A DNA stretch of 64,000 bases from Cyclina sinensis (Eukaryota > Mollusca > Bivalvia > Venerida > Veneridae), in assembly GCA_012932295.1 (NCBI GenBank), contig JAAONU010000001.1:31899449-31963448 (forward strand). The letters run 5' to 3'. Every line of letters begins with the position of its first letter. Within the stretch, counting starts at the first letter, position 1. Below, in pieces: positions 60,296 to 64,000 of this stretch. The translations under genes and the position numbers were made by a program. The notes under the pieces are model-generated. The model was not told the DNA's origin. It saw only the letters and a list, made by a program, of their open reading frames with translations, and did no database searches.

Positions 60296-63157
60296 TTATC
60301 TGGATGTGTGTTCCAAGAAGCCAATGAAAAAACTAGACATAAAACTGAATTTGCTGACGTCACTAATAAACATGGTGAAATGAAAGTAGGATTACCTGAA
60401 AAAAAAAAAAGATTTCAACGCGAAGCACTAACAAACAATATAAGTAAAGGGATTTAAGTGGGTAAAAATGATGATCTAATACTGACATAAATTACTATTC
60501 AGAGAGTGCTAGAAACACCAATTTTTAGAAGATTTCAAGGAATTTTACCAAGACTCCTAGTCACCTCAGTGATGTTCTCGAACAGGTATTTTATAATAAT
60601 TATATTACGTCCTTACTCGCATGGTATTGGACTGATTTTGAAAGTATCGTGCAGATAATTAATTTAGTATATAGATATTGCGAAAATTACAACATTTTCA
60701 ATATTGTTACTGAATTAACAAGGGTTGTAGTACTCAGAAAAATCGATGGTCCTGCATAAAATATACCTTGTAGATATAACAGTAAAAAGTTATTTTTTTT
60801 TTAGTTTTTAGAGGTATAATGCTCAGTGATACTGTCGCCTATGGTTTTGAGTTATAGCACGGATACTTCATTAGTAGACAGTTTGTTTTGAAAATCTCGT
60901 GGCTTAGCTCAACCACGAAATCATCCCAAATTAAAACATTTTATGCCTCAAACGAAATGATTGGCTTTGACAAGAGAAACTATTTATCTACTCGATGTTA
61001 TAGTGCTATGACTAGACTGGCTGGGTCCTTACGAGATAAACAAAGATCCTAGACCACTTAGCCAAAGATATCTCAAATCAGTTATCAGATGCTGAATTTT
61101 TACTGGTCGTATCAAATGTGCACTCATCATAAATACAGTGCAATTACAAAAAGAAAGGTCGACTAGACGGGAATGTCACTGACTTGTCGTCATTACCATA
61201 TGATGGAAGATCACCGGTTCAAGACCTTGATATCAATGTTTTGCTCCAGGAGAGTGAGGACTTTTGACAAGACCATTCTCGACTTTCCGAGTCCCGGGAA
61301 TAGACTTTGACCTAATTTTAGATCCCAGGATATTTATGTAAAGTATCTCCCAGGGTGGGGATTTTGACAAATTACCATTGCTGAATGGTGGGGATTTAGA
61401 CACCGAAAAAAAATTCAAATTCCCCCGAGCCTGTCACTCCCTCCATGAGGCAAAACATTGATAGGTGCATGCCTTTGTCAGAAAGTTGGCATTTTCTAAC
61501 GGATGTGGTGATCGGCATTACTATATCTTCTTAGGAACTATTGAAAAAACGTTTAGTGTGAAATGAGTTGGCGGACAATTTGGAAATATTTTATTTAATA
61601 ATGAAACCCATTTACAGTCTAAGAACAAAAAGGTCCATTTGAATGGTGAGTAAGATTATAATTGGATTAGGGAAACATTGTTTTTTTTTTGAAAAACGAT
61701 ATACTAGATAAAGGTTTGAAAATATGTTTCTGAAAAGCTATTGAACATTGGTTCAATGTGCCGTCTGTGTTTTACACTGAAGACAAAATGATTGTCAGGT
61801 TAATTCAGTAATCCTGTTTTGTCAAATGTTACCACGTAAGTGGACATGCAGATGGCTTATGCCTGTGTTCTGTAGGTTTGAAATTTACGTAAGAATAGCC
61901 AGTCTATAGGGTACGTGCTGGAACATACATCATTTTCTAAAATGACCTGACAATTTAACTGACCATAAAAAATGAAGAGAACACGCAAAAGGTTTGTACA
62001 AAGTATATTACGCATTATTACATTTTGTGAAATATACACAAATCACATTTCAGGGGTTTAAACCCACACTTGAAAACTTTATAATATGGTGTATTGATAA
62101 TAACATGGTTAACAATCACATACATGTAAATTTACAAAAACCGTAGATAAATCCATAGATATATATTGCACGGAAAATCCTGAATTCAACCAGAGAAAGG
62201 ATAGCAGAATAATGTTCTGTTTTGTGCAGTTACACAAACAGTAATATTGTATTTTACACAGATTTGTTCTTTGATAAGATGGAATTGCAGGTCTTCACTA
62301 CAAGTCAGTGTGGTGAACTGATGGTTTTGAGCAATGGGCCGTTATACTTAAAATGTGCCTGATCATTTTTTTAGTTCAGTGACCTATTGAAAACATTATT
62401 TTTCCAGCACTGTCAACGCTTCCCCGAGTCGAATGTGTCCCTCACTGAGGCAAATTAAGAATAAATTTGCACTTCAGTTAATGTTACACGACTTGATTAG
62501 CTGTCACTTATAGTTGAAACAAACGCTTGTAATTTCTGAGGCAGCTTCGACTTTTTCAGGAAGTTAGGAAATTTTCTGAAAAAAAAAATTGCCTAAGTCG
62601 CACGACCGTGCTCTGGTACTGGCCTCTCTGAACAGAATAACATCGTTAATTGACTCAGAACTCATAAGTTGCAGTCTTAAAATCAGCATCTCAAATCGAA
62701 TGTCTTCTGTGAACTCTCAGATTTACACCATCGCGTGGTACAACTGCTCCACGTGCGATCAAAGTCAGATCCTGTAAGAAACATTTCTACTTAAAAGGTC
62801 TGAAAATGTTAGCCTTTCTTGCATCACTCTTGCTATACTTTTAACAAAACTGTGTATCTTAGTGTTTTTACTACAGTGATATCTTACAACTTAATTTCAA
62901 ATGTAAGAACATGCAAAATTATGTAAACATTAAACAAGTTAGAAACTGAAATCAGTTCATCTCTAAGATCCCTCGTTTTGATGACGTATATAGTTGAGCA
63001 TGCTTTCTTGTGTACTAACTCCAATCGTAACAACTCGGCCTTTTCCAACAACTTCGTATAAGACTTATTGAAGTCGCCCGAGATGCTCTGAATGGTACTT
63101 ACTCATTAGTGCGCATGCGCACGTGAGAAAGTGGCATATTTAATTATATAGGCCTAC
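60296..63157. other. gene-free stretch; last P450 exon not found
   Basis: No supportable exon on either strand. A patch at 61240-61430 (GGAATAGACTTTGACC, ATCCCAGG, CCAGGGTGGGGATTTTGACA) shares short words with the MITE at 50720-51332 and may be an old relative. The final exon of the P450 gene should lie left of 63158 on the minus strand, but I could not identify it. Confidence 0.3.
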
Positions 63158-63904
63158 CTTGGTTTCATCACTTTTGCTGAATGTGAAGTTCTGAAGTATT
63201 CTACAGATTGCGATTTTTATTTCCAGTATGGCAAATCTTTGACCTATACACATCCTAGGCCCAGCACCAAACGGAAGAAAGCTATACGGTGTGATTCTGT
63301 CTTTATTATCCGGCGAAAACCTATAAAATAGCGAAAAAATGGATATATTAGTTGTGAATAAAATCAAATCGAAGTACAAGTTTATCAATGACGTGATTTT
63401 TCAGTATGATTTTCTTTAATATAGTTGTCAAACGATACAGGGAAATTGCAAAATTTTGAAGACCAGATTTGAGAAAGTGTTGTTTTACTTGTCTGGTCAA
63501 AAGGTCTACAAGAGCATGATTTCAAATTCAATGCATTCTTTAAAAACCGGAGGTCCTTATTGTGTGCAATGAACACTATTCGAGGATATATCATTTTATG
63601 TATTTCCAAGACCTAGTTTGCCACTTTACCCTTTCTGGCACTATTGGCACCCGTCCTAGCTTAAGCTTTCTCCAAGCAAAGGTGTTTATCCCTGGACGTC
63701 TTGTTTTCGTTTGTTTAGTCAAAGCATTAACAATATTATTTGTGCAAATAAATGTAGAAGTACCTTTCTGGAATGAATTTGTCTGGATTTTTCCAGTACT
63801 TTTCATCTCTGTGTAGTGACCAAACATTAGCTTGTACAGCCATTCCAGCAGGAAAAATATAACCTTTATATTTTCTAGTTTCATTTGCCTTTCTTGTCAC
63901 AATG
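63158..63904 (-). CDS. cytochrome P450 (CYP3-clan-like), two internal exons; continues past the right edge
   Basis: Heme-thiolate mono-oxygenase, normally ER-bound. Exon 63904-63764 (TTACAG acceptor, GAAAG/GTACTT donor) encodes ...[20 protein letters not shown] then [16 protein letters not shown]. Exon 63320-63158 (TTTTATAG acceptor, ACCAAG/GTAGGC donor) continues [30 protein letters not shown]. The junction joins in phase 2 to recreate the PERF motif (FIPERF). The heme loop [10 protein letters not shown] fits F-x-x-G-x-R-x-C-x-G with the axial cysteine. 'Y.FPAG..V....W.LHRD..YW..P..F.PERF' is the pattern of CYP3/CYP5-like enzymes. N-terminal exons lie beyond base 64000. The short last exon after DETK was not found, so intactness is unknown. 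Confidence 0.85.
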
Positions 63905-64000
63905 CTGTAACAGAATTACAAATGTATTAAATTATAGTTATAATTTACTTCAAGTGACCTCCAAATAAATTATTTTGTATATAAACATTATTTGCCAATA

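Noticed and set aside
62589..62777. 62-residue plus-strand frame near the P450
   Set aside because: Short, without domain or splice support, in a gene-free AT-rich stretch.

Overview
The window looks like nuclear DNA from a lophotrochozoan invertebrate, most likely a bivalve mollusc. The evidence is AT-rich sequence, short exons with GT-AG introns, a two-cysteine-cluster Toll-like receptor, a CYP3-clan-like P450, a SOUL/HEBP2 protein, and a dense load of short non-autonomous repeats (GGGGGAGACATA-ended MITEs, AGCTCACC...GGTGAGC elements, tRNA- and 5S-derived SINEs) of kinds I associate with bivalves. The species assignment is inference.

Layout. 1-5,600: a probable last coding exon of an upstream gene (486-545), then repeats, including one MITE nested inside another (about 3,340-4,690). 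5,603-26,918 (+): one 22-exon gene whose exon phases all join, giving 1,360 codons plus stop. Its product carries three copies of a retroelement-integrase H2C2 zinc-binding module (GIN1-like), one catalytically dead integrase-core remnant, an acidic linker, six C2H2 zinc fingers and an acidic tail. 28,100-29,640: tandem bivalve-type repeats. 31,525-32,559 (+): a two-exon gene of unknown function. 32,700-35,765: two minisatellites and a tRNA-Leu-like SINE. 36,000-36,760 and 57,757-58,560: two copies of one repeat in opposite orientation. 38,067-38,907 (-): a broken transposon-like gene with a SAP-like motif. 39,841-41,155 (+): the 3' exons of a SOUL heme-binding (HEBP2-like) gene. 43,248-45,651 (-): a Toll-like receptor with a 63-bp tandem array just past its stop codon. 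50,720-51,332: a MITE with a clear target-site duplication. 51,623-56,537 (+): a RING/TRAF-type zinc-finger E3 ligase of the NRDP1/RNF41 type with a disordered tail of about 950 residues. 58,925-59,430: a fold-back element. 63,158-63,904 (-): two exons of a cytochrome P450 that runs off the right edge.

The genes are ordinary neighbours on a eukaryotic chromosome and do not form an operon or obvious pathway. The strongest candidate for something undescribed is the 5.6-26.9 kb gene. A domesticated integrase zinc-binding module appears to have been triplicated as intron-containing exon pairs and joined to a C2H2 array. One of its exons also begins inside the last unit of a 13-copy, 35-bp tandem repeat that duplicates its splice acceptor.

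All exon models were made by eye from reading frame, phase and splice dinucleotides. Similarity statements come from recognition of family motifs, not from a search.
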